Position numbers and translations under genes: made by a program. The notes beneath the pieces are model-generated. The model worked only from the letters and a program-made list of their open reading frames with translations, had not been told where the DNA came from and ran no database searches. A DNA stretch of 37,843 nt from Microbulbifer okhotskensis (GTDB taxonomy: Bacteria > Pseudomonadota > Gammaproteobacteria > Pseudomonadales > Cellvibrionaceae): the NCBI RefSeq assembly GCF_023895975.1, contig NZ_JALBWM010000040.1, positions 1 to 37,843 of the forward strand. The letters run 5' to 3'. Shown piece by piece: positions 1 to 9,279 of the stretch; position 1 is the stretch's first letter; every line of letters starts with the position of its first letter.

Positions 1-403
1 GCAGTACAGTGACTATGGGGCTATAGCTGTATGAAACTGTCCGAAGTGTTGATAGAAAATAGTTATTGATATCCCTATCTAGCTCCAATTTACCATCATC
101 GACCAATTGCAATTGTGTTACTCCCATAATGGGCTTGCTTATTGAGGCAATATTAAAAAGGGTCTCCTGAGTGGCTGGTTTTCCAGCCGCGATATCGGCC
201 ATCCCATACACTCGCTGAAACGCGAGTTTTCCCCCTTCTATTCTTGCAATTGCTGTTCCGGGAATGGCTGCCTCTCGCATAACTGCTGGAATGAACTCTT
301 CTATATTATCAATTCCGGCGCCCAGCTCCTGCTCACTAAGTATTACTAACCAAAATACGAAACTACCTATTGCTATCAGGCCTGCCGAGTGGATTTTTCT
401 CAT
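1..403 (-). CDS. Beta-lactamase/PBP-like serine hydrolase, N-terminal part (cut by window edge)
   Basis: Reading the minus strand from an ATG at 403-401 gives an open frame of about 134 codons that runs off the left edge. The protein starts with a short basic segment and a hydrophobic stretch (about residues 7-22), a signal peptide or signal anchor. The family's usual start of the fold follows (IPGTAIARIEGGK), then an S-x-x-K nucleophile motif, S87-I-S-K90, in the typical context LFNIASISKP. This marks the class C beta-lactamase/esterase/PBP superfamily (Pfam Beta-lactamase). Substrate is unknown; it may be an esterase or peptidase rather than a true beta-lactamase. It probably acts in the periplasm. 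A palindrome overlaps its ribosome binding site. Confidence 0.75.
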   Translation of the reverse strand, partial: MRKIHSAGLIAIGSFVFWLVILSEQELGAGIDNIEEFIPAVMREAAIPGTAIARIEGGKLAFQRVYGMADIAAGKPATQETLFNIASISKPIMGVTQLQLVDDGKLELDRDINNYFLSTLRTVSYSYSPIVTVL

Positions 404-414
404 TAAAGTATTCC

Positions 415-430
415 CCACAATTCATTGTGG
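415..430. promoter_or_regulatory. Perfect palindrome over the RBS of the serine hydrolase
   Basis: CCACAAT-tc-ATTGTGG is a 7-bp perfect inverted repeat lying 12 bases upstream of the hydrolase ATG (403). Its minus-strand 3' arm merges with the GGGG Shine-Dalgarno region. It could be a repressor operator or a small hairpin (six pairs, TGAA loop) that hides the RBS. Seen in the sequence; the function is inference. Confidence 0.4.
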
Positions 431-532
431 AGCTGTAATAGTGCCCATATTGAATTACGGCTTCGCCAGTTATATCTATAGATGCAGAGAAGGATAGGAA
501 ATTGAAGAATAACCGACTTGCGGTCAAAGTGC

Positions 533-554
533 AGAGCGCCGCCATGGGCGCTCT
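533..554. repeat. Hairpin downstream of ubiD
   Basis: AGAGCGCC and GGCGCTCT form an 8-bp perfect inverted repeat with a 6-base loop, about 36 bases beyond the ubiD stop. No U-run follows on the minus strand, so it may be a processing or 3'-stabilising hairpin rather than a classic intrinsic terminator. Confidence 0.35.
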
Positions 555-589
555 ATTGGGGCGAGAGTACTGATACTTTGGAGTTGTGC

Positions 590-2056
590 TTAGCCAAGGT
601 CCAATTTGGACCAAATTTCATCGACTTTTTGCACAACGGCAGGGTCCCGTTCAATAGGTACTCCCCACTCACGATTGGTTTCTCCAGCCCACTTGTTGGT
701 TGCATCAAAACCGATTTTTGAGCCCAATCCCGAAACCGGTGAAGCAAAATCCAAGTAATCAATTGGGGTATTTTCTACCATTACCGTATCCCGCGCCGGG
801 TCCATGCGTGTGGTCATAGCCCAGATCACATCATTCCAGTCTCGCGCATTCACATCTTCATCGGCAACAATCACAAATTTGGTGTACATAAACTGGCGCA
901 AGAAAGACCATACCCCCATCATCACGCGCTTGGCATGGCCTGCATACTGTTTCTTCATAGTGACCACTGCAAGACGGTAGGAGCAGCCCTCTGGGGGCAG
1001 ATAGAAATCAACAATTTCTGGAAACTGCTTTTGCAGGATCGGCACGAAAACCTCATTGAGTGCTTCGCCCAAAACTGCCGGCTCATCCGGTGGACGGCCA
1101 GTATAGGTGCTGTGATAAATAGGGTTTTTACGGTGAGTGAGTTTCTCCACAGTAAACACGGGAAACCGATCTACTTCGTTGTAATAGCCAGTATGATCGC
1201 CGTAGGGACCCTCATCCGCCATATCGTCAGGGTAGATAAACCCTTCCAGTACATATTCCGCGCTGGCTGGAACCTGAAGGTCGCTTAGCAAAGCAGTTGC
1301 CACTTCAGTCTTGTCGCCGCGCAACAGGCCGGCAAAAGCATATTCAGAGAGCGTGTCGGGTACCGGTGTCACAGCCCCCAATATGGTGGCCGGGTCTGCG
1401 CCCAATGCGACCGCTACTGGATAGGGTTGACCTGGATACTTCTTACACCAGTCACGGTAATCTAAAGCACCGCCGCGATGGCTGAGCCAGCGCATAATCA
1501 GCCGGTTTTTACCGATCAACTGCATGCGGTAAATACCCAGGTTTTGCCGTTTCTTCTCTGGCCCTCGAGTAATAACTAAAGGCCAAGTGACCAATGGAGC
1601 TGCATCGCCTGGCCAACAGGTCTGGATCGGGAGCTTATGTAAATCAACCAGGTCCTTCTCTTGTACCACCTGCTGGCACGCTGCGCCTTTAACCACCTTC
1701 GGCCCCATATTCAGGACCTGCTTAAATACCGGTAACTTTTCCCAGGCATCCCTTAAATTTTCTGGTGGCTGCGGTTCTTTCAGGAAGGCTAAAAGCTCAC
1801 CCACTTCGCGCAATTCCGAAACGTTGTCTCGCCCCATTCCCAAGGCTACTCGCTCAGGGGTTCCAAAAAGATTTGTGAGGACCGGGGTGTCAAAGCCCAC
1901 AGGATTTTCAAACAACAGTGCCGGCCCCTGAGAACGCAGTACTCGGTCGGAGATCTCGGTCATTTCCAGGACTGGGTCAACAGGGTGTTTAATCCGTTTT
2001 AACAGACCGCGCTTTTCCAGCAACTTTATAAAGTCGCGTAGGTCTTTGTATTTCAT
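590..2056 (-). CDS. ubiD: UbiD, 3-octaprenyl-4-hydroxybenzoate decarboxylase
   Basis: This 488-aa protein matches UbiD from end to end; the E. coli protein is about 497 aa. UbiD removes the carboxyl group from 3-polyprenyl-4-hydroxybenzoate in ubiquinone biosynthesis, using prenylated FMN made by UbiX. The N-terminus ([21 protein letters not shown]) is typical. The segment at about residues 175-200 ([16 protein letters not shown]) lies in the cofactor/metal site, and the [11 protein letters not shown] motif near residue 285 carries the catalytic glutamate region. It stands alone between the serine hydrolase and the RRM gene, all on the minus strand. UbiX is not in the window. Confidence 0.95.
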   Translation of the reverse strand: MKYKDLRDFIKLLEKRGLLKRIKHPVDPVLEMTEISDRVLRSQGPALLFENPVGFDTPVLTNLFGTPERVALGMGRDNVSELREVGELLAFLKEPQPPENLRDAWEKLPVFKQVLNMGPKVVKGAACQQVVQEKDLVDLHKLPIQTCWPGDAAPLVTWPLVITRGPEKKRQNLGIYRMQLIGKNRLIMRWLSHRGGALDYRDWCKKYPGQPYPVAVALGADPATILGAVTPVPDTLSEYAFAGLLRGDKTEVATALLSDLQVPASAEYVLEGFIYPDDMADEGPYGDHTGYYNEVDRFPVFTVEKLTHRKNPIYHSTYTGRPPDEPAVLGEALNEVFVPILQKQFPEIVDFYLPPEGCSYRLAVVTMKKQYAGHAKRVMMGVWSFLRQFMYTKFVIVADEDVNARDWNDVIWAMTTRMDPARDTVMVENTPIDYLDFASPVSGLGSKIGFDATNKWAGETNREWGVPIERDPAVVQKVDEIWSKLDLG

Positions 2057-2212
2057 GGGCTACCAAGGCGAGAAAACTAGAGCGCAGTGTAAAACAGAAG
2101 ACCCAAGATGGGGAATGACACCCAAAGTAAAGGTGCGGCAATGACGGGAGGGGGAGTCGCGACTCGCGAGCCTATTGGTCGCAAGCCACGGAAATAATAA
2201 GCTTGTAAAAGC

Positions 2213-2482
2213 TTAGAAGCGGGGGCGACGCGGACGATCTTCGCGAGGCTTGGCTTCGTTAACACGGATGTTACGGCCAGACATAGGCTGATCGTTCATC
2301 TCTTCGATAGCTTTGCGTGCTTCATCGTCGTTAGGCATTTCTACGAAACCGAAGCCTTTAGAGCGGCCAGTCTCACGGTCGGTGATAACAGTAGCCCGAG
2401 AGATCTCTCCGAATGCGCCGAATGCTTCGTGCAGGTCGTCAGAGGTTACCGCGTAGGCCAGATTTCCAATATAGATATTCAC
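2213..2482 (-). CDS. Single-RRM RNA-binding protein
   Basis: This 89-aa protein is almost entirely one RNA recognition motif. RNP2 is IYIGNL at residues 3-8 and RNP1 is KGFGFVEM near residues 43-50. A short Arg/Pro-rich tail (DRPRRPRF) follows. Bacterial proteins of this type bind RNA and are often cold- or stress-inducible; the targets here are unknown. The start is GTG (2482-2480), chosen because RRM proteins begin MNIYIGNL. The gene has its own promoter (2645-2673) and a roughly 155-base leader with two stable hairpins, which suggests post-transcriptional control. Confidence 0.9.
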   Translation of the reverse strand: MNIYIGNLAYAVTSDDLHEAFGAFGEISRATVITDRETGRSKGFGFVEMPNDDEARKAIEEMNDQPMSGRNIRVNEAKPREDRPRRPRF

Positions 2483-2521
2483 AAAAGGTTCTCACTAGGT
2501 GTGTGGGCTGTCGTGCAGTCA

Positions 2522-2593
2522 CAAATGGATAACCAGCTCCACCAGATTATCCATTTGAGATTGGCCCTTTGCGGAGTGTAACTCCTGGGCCAA
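2522..2593 (-). promoter_or_regulatory. Structured 5' leader of the RRM gene: two tandem stem-loops
   Basis: Two hairpins sit back to back in the leader. The promoter-proximal one pairs TTGGCCC (2561-2567) with GGGCCAA (2587-2593), plus an inner GGAG/CTCC stem. The second pairs CAAATGGATAA (2522-2532) with TTATCCATTTG (2547-2557), 11 bp without a mismatch. They end about 40 bases before the GTG start. A temperature-sensing or autoregulatory leader is plausible, but that is inference. Confidence 0.5.
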
Positions 2594-2644
2594 TTCAGTT
2601 TGGCGCGTTGTCTGAAATTCATATCAAGCGCCACGATGTGGAAC

Positions 2645-2673
2645 TTTATATTCCTAATAGCTCGCCTTTTCAA
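2645..2673 (-). promoter_or_regulatory. Sigma-70 promoter for the RRM gene
   Basis: On the minus strand, TTGAAA (2673-2668) is followed after exactly 17 bases by TATAAA (2650-2645). This is a strong match to the -35/-10 consensus and puts the transcript start near 2638, about 155 bases before the RRM start codon. Confidence 0.6.
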
Positions 2674-2710
2674 CAGTACTAGGCACAAATAATCGCCTTA
2701 AATGCGCCAA

Positions 2711-2743
2711 ATAAATAAAGGGCGTCTTTCTCGGCGCCACTTT
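2711..2743 (-). terminator. Intrinsic terminator of rho
   Basis: Twelve bases past the rho stop, the minus strand can form AAAG-t-GGCG / CGCC-CTTT (2743-2717) with a 10-base loop, followed by ATTTAT. The stem has one bulge. It separates rho from the RRM promoter. Confidence 0.45.
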
Positions 2744-2754
2744 ATATACAAAAA

Positions 2755-4014
2755 TTATTTCCGTTTCATAGACAAGAAAAATTCATCATTTGTCTTGAAG
2801 TCTTTCAGCTTATCCACTAAGAATTCAGTCGACGCAATATCTTCCATATCGTGCAACAGCTTGCGCAGAATCCACACTCGCTGCAATTCACCTTCTGGCA
2901 TTAACAACTCTTCTCGGCGAGTGCCTGAGCGTCGCACATTGATCGCTGGATACACACGCTTCTCGGCAATTTTGCGATCAAGCTGCAGTTCCATATTACC
3001 AGTGCCCTTGAACTCCTCAAAAATGACTTCATCCATTTTTGAGCCGGTATCGATAAGTGCAGTAGCAATAATTGACAAGCTTCCGCCTTCCTCAATATTT
3101 CGCGCCGCACCAAAGAAACGCTTAGGACGCTCCAGTGCATGGGCATCCACACCACCGGTCAATACCTTACCTGAACTGGGTACTGTAGTGTTGTAAGCGC
3201 GGGCAAGGCGGGTAATGGAATCTAACAGGATAACAACGTCTTTCTTATGCTCCACCAGACGCTTGGCTTTTTCAATCACCATTTCAGCCACCTGAACGTG
3301 GCGTGCTGGCGGCTCATCAAAGGTGGAGGCAACCACCTCACCGCGTACTGAGCGCTGCATCTCAGTCACTTCTTCCGGTCGCTCATCGATCAACAGAACG
3401 ATCAAATGACACTCTGGATTGTTGCGCGTAATGGCCTGAGCCATATTTTGCAACATAATCGTTTTACCGGCCTTTGGCGGCGCAACAATCAGGCCACGCT
3501 GGCCTTTTCCTATGGGAGCAACAAGATCAATAATACGCCCGATCAAATCCTCAGAAGATCCATTGCCAGATTCGAGAGTAAGACGTTTGTTGGGGAAAAG
3601 CGGGGTGAGGTTTTCGAAAAGAATTTTGTTGCGGGCATTTTCCGGCTTATCGAAATTAATTTCGTTAACCTTTAATAATGCAAAATACCTTTCACCTTCT
3701 TTGGGAGGACGAATCTTCCCGGAAATTGAGTCACCCGTTCGCAAATTAAACCGGCGAATCTGACTGGGCGAAACGTAAATATCATCCGGACCCGCAAGAT
3801 AAGAAGAGTCAGCGGAACGCAAAAACCCAAAACCATCCTGAAGGATTTCCAACACTCCATCGCCATAGATATCTTCACCGCTTTTGGCGTGGCGCTTGAG
3901 AATATTGAAAATAATGTCCTGTTTGCGCGATCGAGCCAAATTTTCCAGGCCCATGCCTTTGGCTATTTCAATCAACTCTTCAATGGGTTTGGTTTTTAAT
4001 TCGGAGAGATTCAT
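2755..4014 (-). CDS. rho: Transcription termination factor Rho
   Basis: A 419-aa protein, the same length as E. coli Rho, a hexameric RNA-dependent ATPase/helicase that ends transcription. Visible parts are the N-terminal helix domain ([18 protein letters not shown]), the cold-shock-type RNA-binding domain around residues 48-115 (DGFGFLRS), the Walker A loop APPKAGKT near residue 180, and the Walker B region [16 protein letters not shown] near 265-280. The Q/R-loop and C-terminal part are complete. The start is the ATG at 4014. trxA lies upstream, as in Pseudomonas. A 368-base gap separates them and holds a probable rho promoter and long leader, in keeping with autogenous control of rho in other bacteria. 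Confidence 0.98.
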   Translation of the reverse strand: MNLSELKTKPIEELIEIAKGMGLENLARSRKQDIIFNILKRHAKSGEDIYGDGVLEILQDGFGFLRSADSSYLAGPDDIYVSPSQIRRFNLRTGDSISGKIRPPKEGERYFALLKVNEINFDKPENARNKILFENLTPLFPNKRLTLESGNGSSEDLIGRIIDLVAPIGKGQRGLIVAPPKAGKTIMLQNMAQAITRNNPECHLIVLLIDERPEEVTEMQRSVRGEVVASTFDEPPARHVQVAEMVIEKAKRLVEHKKDVVILLDSITRLARAYNTTVPSSGKVLTGGVDAHALERPKRFFGAARNIEEGGSLSIIATALIDTGSKMDEVIFEEFKGTGNMELQLDRKIAEKRVYPAINVRRSGTRREELLMPEGELQRVWILRKLLHDMEDIASTEFLVDKLKDFKTNDEFFLSMKRK

Positions 4015-4317
4015 ACCAATTGCTTATTTATGTTTCTGTTGTCATTTGGCGCGGACACGCCTGAAATTTTGAGGAGGGGTTTGATATTTAGAGATTAGCT
4101 CGTCTACTTACACCTGAAACACCTAGGCACCTTTTCCTACCAAAACCGCATTACTCAGTAAACCTGCACTCTTAGAAATTAACAAATAGAGTACTATCAA
4201 ATAAGTTCAACTCAAGGAATATACGCGCCGGGGATGGTCAGAAACCCTGTGGAGGGTGCCTTGTCAGCTGGTCCTTTTCTACATCAAGACTCGCTGAACT
4301 ATTTCAGATTTACAGCC

Positions 4318-4345
4318 AGTATAACGGGTGTTTTCCATCCTGCAA
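4318..4345 (-). promoter_or_regulatory. Probable rho promoter in the rho-trxA gap
   Basis: On the minus strand, TTGCAG (4345-4340), a 16-base spacer and TATACT (4323-4318) form a plausible sigma-70 promoter. The transcript would carry a leader of about 300 bases before rho. The rest of the gap (4015-4382) shows no gene. A CATCCTG/CAGGATG inverted repeat (4337-4343/4364-4370) overlaps the -35 region. Confidence 0.4.
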
Positions 4346-4382
4346 AGAAATTTACCTTCCCTACAGGATGAAAGTACCGAGT

Positions 4383-4712
4383 TTAGAGCTGGCTATCGAT
4401 AAATTCAGTCAGCTGTGCTCGGGACAGTGCACCGACTTTAGTGCCTTCCACATTGCCGCCTTTGAATAACAGCAAAGTGGGGATGCCGCGAACATTGTAT
4501 TTTGCCGGGCTTTCTTTATTGGCATCGACGTCTACTTTGACGATTTTCAGCCGATCGCCGTAATGGCCCGCAAGGTCTTCCAGCACTGGAGCGATCATCT
4601 TGCACGGACCACACCACTGCGCCCAGAAGTCTACCAGTACCGGGCCCTCGGCTTTGAGGACTTCAGCTTCAAATTCAGCGTCGGATACGTTGATGATTGA
4701 GTGCTCGCTCAT
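4383..4712 (-). CDS. trxA: Thioredoxin
   Basis: A 109-aa thioredoxin, the small cytoplasmic dithiol carrier that reduces protein disulfides with electrons from thioredoxin reductase. The active site W33-C-G-P-C37 and the cis-proline segment RGIPTLLLF are both present. The frame is open upstream to 4751, but I place the start at the ATG at 4712. This gives the normal N-terminus (MSEHSIINVSDAEFE) with an AGGA site upstream. It is next to rho, as in many gammaproteobacteria. Confidence 0.97.
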   Translation of the reverse strand: MSEHSIINVSDAEFEAEVLKAEGPVLVDFWAQWCGPCKMIAPVLEDLAGHYGDRLKIVKVDVDANKESPAKYNVRGIPTLLLFKGGNVEGTKVGALSRAQLTEFIDSQL

Positions 4713-4860
4713 ATTGCATTCCTGTTCTTTAGTTACTCGATGCGGGGGCACCGCCGGCGCATCATCTCAAGGTGAAAGCGATGGTTCTACAGCCTTGACG
4801 CGCCAATGCTTCCGTAAGTGGGGGCACAAAAATAGATTTCAAGGTTTGTTGGCAACGAGA

Positions 4861-6084
4861 TTAGGCCTCCTCCAGGAAACGCTGCAAAATCTCATCGAGA
4901 TAGTCAAAACCAAAAGCGCTAGTGGTAATTTGCTTACCCAAGGGCGCCACCAATTCCATTGCCATCAGTGTGGACCACTGCTTTTGTAAAGTTGACAGGG
5001 AAAGTCCGGTATAGCGCTCAAAACTATCACTGGGTACGCCATCCACCAAGCGAAGGGTATTCATCAGGAACTCCAGAGGCAGATCAACAGCCTCGATGAA
5101 GTCTGTATGGGGCTCAGACAGCACTCTGTGTAGTAAGCCATCTCCCTTCACCGCAACTGATAAATAATCTCTAGGCGCACGGGTACGACGACTGCGTATA
5201 ATTTGGCCACTTTTCAACAGGGTTACTTTACCGTGAGCGCCAGCACCAATCCCCAGGTAATCCCCAAAAGACCAGTAGTTTATATTATGGCGCGACTCTA
5301 ACTGCCGCGGGCTATAGGCCGACACCTCGTAGCGACGGTAGCCATGGGATGCCAATAGCTCCCGGCCGCTGCCCTGCATACTGGCAATCAACTGCGAACC
5401 CGGTGTCGGCGGTGGCGCGCTGTAAAATGCGGTATTCGGTTCGATGGTTAACTGGTACCAGGAAATATGTTCTGGTGCCAGGGAGATAGCTCGGCGCAGA
5501 TCGTCGAGAGCCTCCGCTTCAGTCTGTTGCGGCAAACCGTGCATCAGGTCGAGGTTGATATTATCAAAACCCGCACGGCGCGCCATCGCCAGTGCACCAT
5601 CCGCTTCTTCACCACTATGAATTCGCCCGAGACTTTGCAACTGGTTCGAATCAAAACTCTGTACCCCGATGGACAACCGATTTACTCCAGCTGTTCGGTA
5701 GCCAGTAAATTTGGCCTGTTCAAACGTGCCCGGATTGGCTTCCAGAGTAATCTCAATATTATCTGCAAAGCCCACCAGTCGTTCGGCAACCTCCAGGATT
5801 CCTCCGATAGCTTTCGGAGAGAACAGGCTTGGAGTCCCGCCACCAAAAAAGATGGACTGCAACTTACGCCCCTGCACCCAGGGCAACTGGCTTAGCAGGT
5901 CGCGGCGTAACTGCGCCACATACTCAGATTCAGGCAGAGCATAATCAGAATTGGTGCGGTCCCTCGGAACCTGATGGGAATTAAAATCACAATAAGGGCA
6001 CTTGCGCACACACCAGGGGATGTGAACATACAGGCTGAGTGGCGGCAATTGCAGTGGGGCAATAAGGTCAGGCAAGGCCGGCAC
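4861..6084 (-). CDS. hemW: HemW, radical-SAM heme chaperone
   Basis: HemW belongs to the radical-SAM family and resembles the coproporphyrinogen dehydrogenase HemN, but it acts as a heme-binding chaperone. The CxxxCxxC cluster motif is C25-VRK-C29-PY-C32, counted from the chosen start, within [14 protein letters not shown]. The SAM-binding GGGTPS motif and the C-terminal HemN-type domain (from about [13 protein letters not shown] onward) are present. The start is uncertain: the frame is open to a TTG at 6114, and a GTG at 6084 gives a protein closer to the usual length with a smaller overlap. Either way it overlaps the 3' end of rdgB, so the two are probably co-transcribed, as in Pseudomonas. 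Confidence 0.93.
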   Translation of the reverse strand: MPALPDLIAPLQLPPLSLYVHIPWCVRKCPYCDFNSHQVPRDRTNSDYALPESEYVAQLRRDLLSQLPWVQGRKLQSIFFGGGTPSLFSPKAIGGILEVAERLVGFADNIEITLEANPGTFEQAKFTGYRTAGVNRLSIGVQSFDSNQLQSLGRIHSGEEADGALAMARRAGFDNINLDLMHGLPQQTEAEALDDLRRAISLAPEHISWYQLTIEPNTAFYSAPPPTPGSQLIASMQGSGRELLASHGYRRYEVSAYSPRQLESRHNINYWSFGDYLGIGAGAHGKVTLLKSGQIIRSRRTRAPRDYLSVAVKGDGLLHRVLSEPHTDFIEAVDLPLEFLMNTLRLVDGVPSDSFERYTGLSLSTLQKQWSTLMAMELVAPLGKQITTSAFGFDYLDEILQRFLEEA

Positions 6085-6685
6085 CCTGCATACTTTCTTT
6101 CCACAGAAGCTCAAACTGGACCATCGCCTGCGCCCTATGGCTCAGACGATTTTTCACTTCGCGCGGTAACTCTGCGGAGGTCATACCTTCGGATTCGACA
6201 AAAAACAAGGGATCGTAGCCAAAACCTTGCTCACCTGTGGGCTGGCTCAATATCCGTCCGCTCCATTTGGCACTGCACACTAGCGGTACGGGGTCATCCC
6301 ATTGACGCACAAAAGCTAGAGCACAGTGGAAGCTGGCCGAACGTCGGGTCGACTCAACTGCTTTCAAGGCTTGCAGTAATTTGGCGTTATTTAGCGCATC
6401 CGTCGCGCCAGCTCCGGAGTACCTGGCCGAGTATATTCCTGGGGCGCCATTGAGGGCATCTACTGCGAGACCTGAGTCATCCGCCAGCGCCGGGAGGCCA
6501 CTAATTCGGCTGGCATGACGCGCCTTGATCAGTGCATTTTCAATAAAGCTGAGCCCCGTCTCTTCGGCATCAGAAACCTCAAATTCGGACTGAGGCAAGA
6601 CCTGAATGAGCCAAGAAGCAAAAAGTTGTGAAAACTCGCGAAGCTTGCCGGCGTTGCCGCTGGCTAGAACAATTTTTTTTACCAT
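6068..6685 (-). CDS. rdgB: dITP/XTP pyrophosphatase (Ham1/RdgB)
   Basis: This 205-aa enzyme hydrolyses non-canonical purine triphosphates (dITP, XTP, ITP) to monophosphates and pyrophosphate, keeping them out of DNA and RNA. The N-terminal nucleotide-binding motif is [12 protein letters not shown] (7-18). The metal/substrate segments [37 protein letters not shown] and GFGYDPLFF follow in order. It lies just upstream of hemW with a short overlap. A terminator separates it from the upstream DUF4426 gene. Confidence 0.95.
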   Translation of the reverse strand: MVKKIVLASGNAGKLREFSQLFASWLIQVLPQSEFEVSDAEETGLSFIENALIKARHASRISGLPALADDSGLAVDALNGAPGIYSARYSGAGATDALNNAKLLQALKAVESTRRSASFHCALAFVRQWDDPVPLVCSAKWSGRILSQPTGEQGFGYDPLFFVESEGMTSAELPREVKNRLSHRAQAMVQFELLWKESMQGAGLA

Positions 6686-6697
6686 ATTACATCGAAT

Positions 6698-6718
6698 AAA
6701 AAGCGGGCCCGAGGCCCG
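6698..6718 (-). terminator. Intrinsic terminator downstream of the DUF4426 gene
   Basis: On the minus strand, CGGGCC-tcg-GGCCCG forms a 6-bp GC-only stem followed by C and five Ts. It lies between the DUF4426 stop (6775) and the rdgB start (6685). Confidence 0.7.
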
Positions 6719-6774
6719 TAATGGATCTTTTGGAAGGGTGACCTACAGCTTTCAAGCCAATTGAGGACCGGCGT

Positions 6775-7227
6775 TTACCCCCGGTCCAACTTGCGGCGGA
6801 AGCTGATCTTTTCGCTTTTACCATTAGGCAGGGTGACTTCCACATTGAATGTGAGAGTTTCCTCATCTTCAAAGCGCAGCGGAGCCAAGTAATAAACTGC
6901 GTCGCCCTCGCGAATTTCCTTAAACTTAAGTGGTCGTGACTGCTGGATCAGATTGGTGGCGGTTCCGGACATTTCGGCACTCAGCCCCCGGGCTCCGCCC
7001 TCTTTTTTTACAACAGACACATTGACGTAAGCCCGGTCTTTCGCCCGAACTAGCTGGTACTGCTGGGCAATCTCCGGCTGGATAAAGTCGCTGTTAAACA
7101 CGGAATAGACCACGCGATAATCACCAAAGTCGGTATAACTTTTGATAGTGCGCGCTTGTTGCGCAGCAGCACCGATAGATAAAAATAACAAGACTACCGA
7201 AGCAGCCGCGACAAGGATGCGTTTCAC
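6775..7227 (-). CDS. Secreted DUF4426 family protein
   Basis: I recognise this as the DUF4426 family protein found between rdgB and metW in Pseudomonas; its function is unknown. The GTG at 7227 is chosen as the start because a near-perfect GGAGGT site precedes it and a clean signal peptide follows (VKRILVAAASVVLLFLSIGAAAQ, cut about there in two parts: basic head, then hydrophobic core). That gives 150 aa, of which about 125 are mature. The mature part is rich in beta-strand patterns and has no cysteine pair or obvious catalytic motif. It is probably periplasmic. The frame is open further upstream to 7308, but without a comparable RBS. Confidence 0.75.
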   Translation of the reverse strand: MKRILVAAASVVLLFLSIGAAAQQARTIKSYTDFGDYRVVYSVFNSDFIQPEIAQQYQLVRAKDRAYVNVSVVKKEGGARGLSAEMSGTATNLIQQSRPLKFKEIREGDAVYYLAPLRFEDEETLTFNVEVTLPNGKSEKISFRRKLDRG

Positions 7228-7369
7228 ACTCCACCTCCAGTTGTTATAGATGCCGCCTCGTGTGAGGCCAGCCATCAAATCCAATGAGCAGCGCCCGTCC
7301 GAGAGCAACGCCGCTCAACCGTTTAGCTGCGCCAAATTTCCTCACAGAAGAACTGGCGCAAATAATAGT

Positions 7370-7960
7370 TTAGCGAGTCAGGTGGTATATGGCTGTCTCT
7401 CCAAACAAGTTTGGCAAAAAGTCTTTCAGTGCCACCCCCAGCTTGGACTCCGAGACCACTTGGCGATGCAAGATCGTCCAGCTGCTCTCCTTGCAGAGCA
7501 CTTCAAAATCCCTGAAAGTACAAAAGTGAATATTAGGCGTACTGTACCACTCATAAGGCAATAGATCGGATACCGGCATACGCCCGGAAAAAGCGAGGTG
7601 CCAGCGGGCCCTCCACTGTCCGAAGTTGGGGAATGTGATAATGCAATTGCGCCCCACACGAAGCATTTCGCGCACCACCAGGTGAGGCTTACTGAGGGTT
7701 TGCAGGGCCTGGGTCATCACCACAGCATCGAAGCTGCCATCGGCGAAGTTACCCAAACCGGTATTCAGGTTTTGCTCTACGACGTTGATCCCACGGGCTA
7801 CACAGCGCTCAATCTGTTCGGGATCAATTTCCAGGCCGTAGCCTTTGACCCCTTTATTTTGGCTCAACTGATGAAGCAGAGCGCCATCACCGCATCCGAG
7901 GTCCAGAACTCGGCTGCCGGGGGTGATCCAATTCTGGATCACATCCAAATCTATTCGCAT
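7370..7960 (-). CDS. metW: MetW, methionine biosynthesis methyltransferase-like protein
   Basis: A 196-aa Rossmann-fold SAM-methyltransferase-like protein. Motif I is VLDLGCGDGALL near residues 19-30, and an acidic residue at the end of strand 2 (GYGLEID) follows. MetW works with MetX in proteobacterial methionine synthesis and is needed for full MetX activity in the species where this has been tested. Its ATG overlaps the metX stop by one base (TGATG), so translation is very likely coupled. Confidence 0.93.
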   Translation of the reverse strand: MRIDLDVIQNWITPGSRVLDLGCGDGALLHQLSQNKGVKGYGLEIDPEQIERCVARGINVVEQNLNTGLGNFADGSFDAVVMTQALQTLSKPHLVVREMLRVGRNCIITFPNFGQWRARWHLAFSGRMPVSDLLPYEWYSTPNIHFCTFRDFEVLCKESSWTILHRQVVSESKLGVALKDFLPNLFGETAIYHLTR

Positions 7961-9207
7961 CAGCGAACCTCCTCAGCCAGCTCGGTCGCAACACGCTTCA
8001 TATATGCGTGAAAAACCCCTTCATAGCGGGCATTAGGCAAAAGGAATGCATCGTGCCCCATTGCCGACTCAATTTCTGCATAGCTCACGGGTATATTGGC
8101 GTGCATCAAAGCATCGGCAATCTCTTTGGAGCGTTCCGGCGCAAAACGCCAATCCGAAGTGAACGACAACAATAGGAAACGGCATCGCGCATGAGAAAAT
8201 GCTGCGACCGGATCATCTCCATACTCCCGGGCCAGGTCAAAAAAGTCGAGTGCCCGAGTCATCAGGATGTAGGTGTTAGGGTCAAAGATGTTGGAAAAAC
8301 TCAGTCCCTGATAGCGCAGGTAGCTCTGAATCTGGAACTCTATTTCCTCATCGGTTCCGCGCTGAAAACTGCCAGAACGTAACTCGCGACCAAATTTGCG
8401 CCCCAAACCATCATCAGACAAATAGGTGATATGGCCAATCATACGCGCTACAGCAAGACCTCGACGGGGCAGCTTAGACGCCTGCAAATAACGCCCATCG
8501 CAAAAGTCCGGGTCAGAAGTAATGGCTTGGCGAGCAGTCTCATTAAAAGCGATGTTCTGTGCCGAGAGTTTCAACGCTGAAGCGATCACCACACAGTTGC
8601 TCACTCGCTCCGGATACTCCAGGGACCAACGCATCGCCTGCATGCCACCGAGGCTACCACCGATAACTGCCGCCCACTGCCCAATGCCCAACACATCGGC
8701 CAGACGAGCTTGGCTATGGACCCAATCCCGCACTCTCAGCGAGGGGAAGTCCGGTCCCCAAGCATGGCCGGTATCCGGGTTGATAGATACCGGCCCAGTA
8801 GAGCCGTGGCAGCCACCGAGGTTATTTACGGCAACCACAAAAAATTGATTGGTATCGATCGGTTTGCCCGGACCGATATAGTGATCCCACCACCCCGGTC
8901 GCTTGTCGTCGTCACGGTGTCTTCCCGCTGCATGATGGTGCCCGGACAGCGCGTGGCAGATCAATACGGCGTTGCTCTTATCGGTATTGAGCTTACCGTA
9001 AGTTTCATACACCAGCGTGTATTGCTGGAGGATCCGCCCACAAGCCAATTCCAACGGCTCGCTAAAATGTTGGCTTTTGGGTTTAACAAGGCCTACAGAG
9101 CCTACGTCAGTGGCACTGTGCGTTTCTCGCGAGGCGGTAGGGTTTTCCGTTGGCAAGGCACTAATATCTGTCGGTTGAATGGCGTCTGGCAAATGCCGAA
9201 GCAGCAA
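7960..9207 (-). CDS. metX: MetX, homoserine O-acyltransferase
   Basis: An alpha/beta-hydrolase-fold enzyme that acylates homoserine in the first step of methionine synthesis. The nucleophile elbow is GGSLGGMQ, with the acid in SFTSDWRF and the histidine in MGHDAFL near the C-terminus. [12 protein letters not shown] is the oxyanion/active-site signature. Whether the donor is acetyl- or succinyl-CoA cannot be settled by eye; relatives with metW next door are often succinyltransferases. The start is uncertain: the frame opens with a TTG at 9207, and another TTG lies near 9156. Family members begin close to SVGLV, so the first 25-35 residues may not be translated. Confidence 0.93.
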   Translation of the reverse strand: MLLRHLPDAIQPTDISALPTENPTASRETHSATDVGSVGLVKPKSQHFSEPLELACGRILQQYTLVYETYGKLNTDKSNAVLICHALSGHHHAAGRHRDDDKRPGWWDHYIGPGKPIDTNQFFVVAVNNLGGCHGSTGPVSINPDTGHAWGPDFPSLRVRDWVHSQARLADVLGIGQWAAVIGGSLGGMQAMRWSLEYPERVSNCVVIASALKLSAQNIAFNETARQAITSDPDFCDGRYLQASKLPRRGLAVARMIGHITYLSDDGLGRKFGRELRSGSFQRGTDEEIEFQIQSYLRYQGLSFSNIFDPNTYILMTRALDFFDLAREYGDDPVAAFSHARCRFLLLSFTSDWRFAPERSKEIADALMHANIPVSYAEIESAMGHDAFLLPNARYEGVFHAYMKRVATELAEEVR

Positions 9208-9279
9208 GTGTACGGGAGCTCTGCAACTTATAACAAATGCCAGCCCAGACCAACAACATTAGCGATCCCTTACCCTCAC

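Noticed and set aside
2077..2265. Minus-strand frame between the RRM gene and ubiD
   Set aside because: Overlaps the end of the RRM gene in another frame; composition is random and there is no start signal.
4337..4370. CATCCTG/CAGGATG inverted repeat after trxA as terminator
   Set aside because: The loop is 20 bases and no T-run follows on the minus strand; noted only as part of the rho promoter region.
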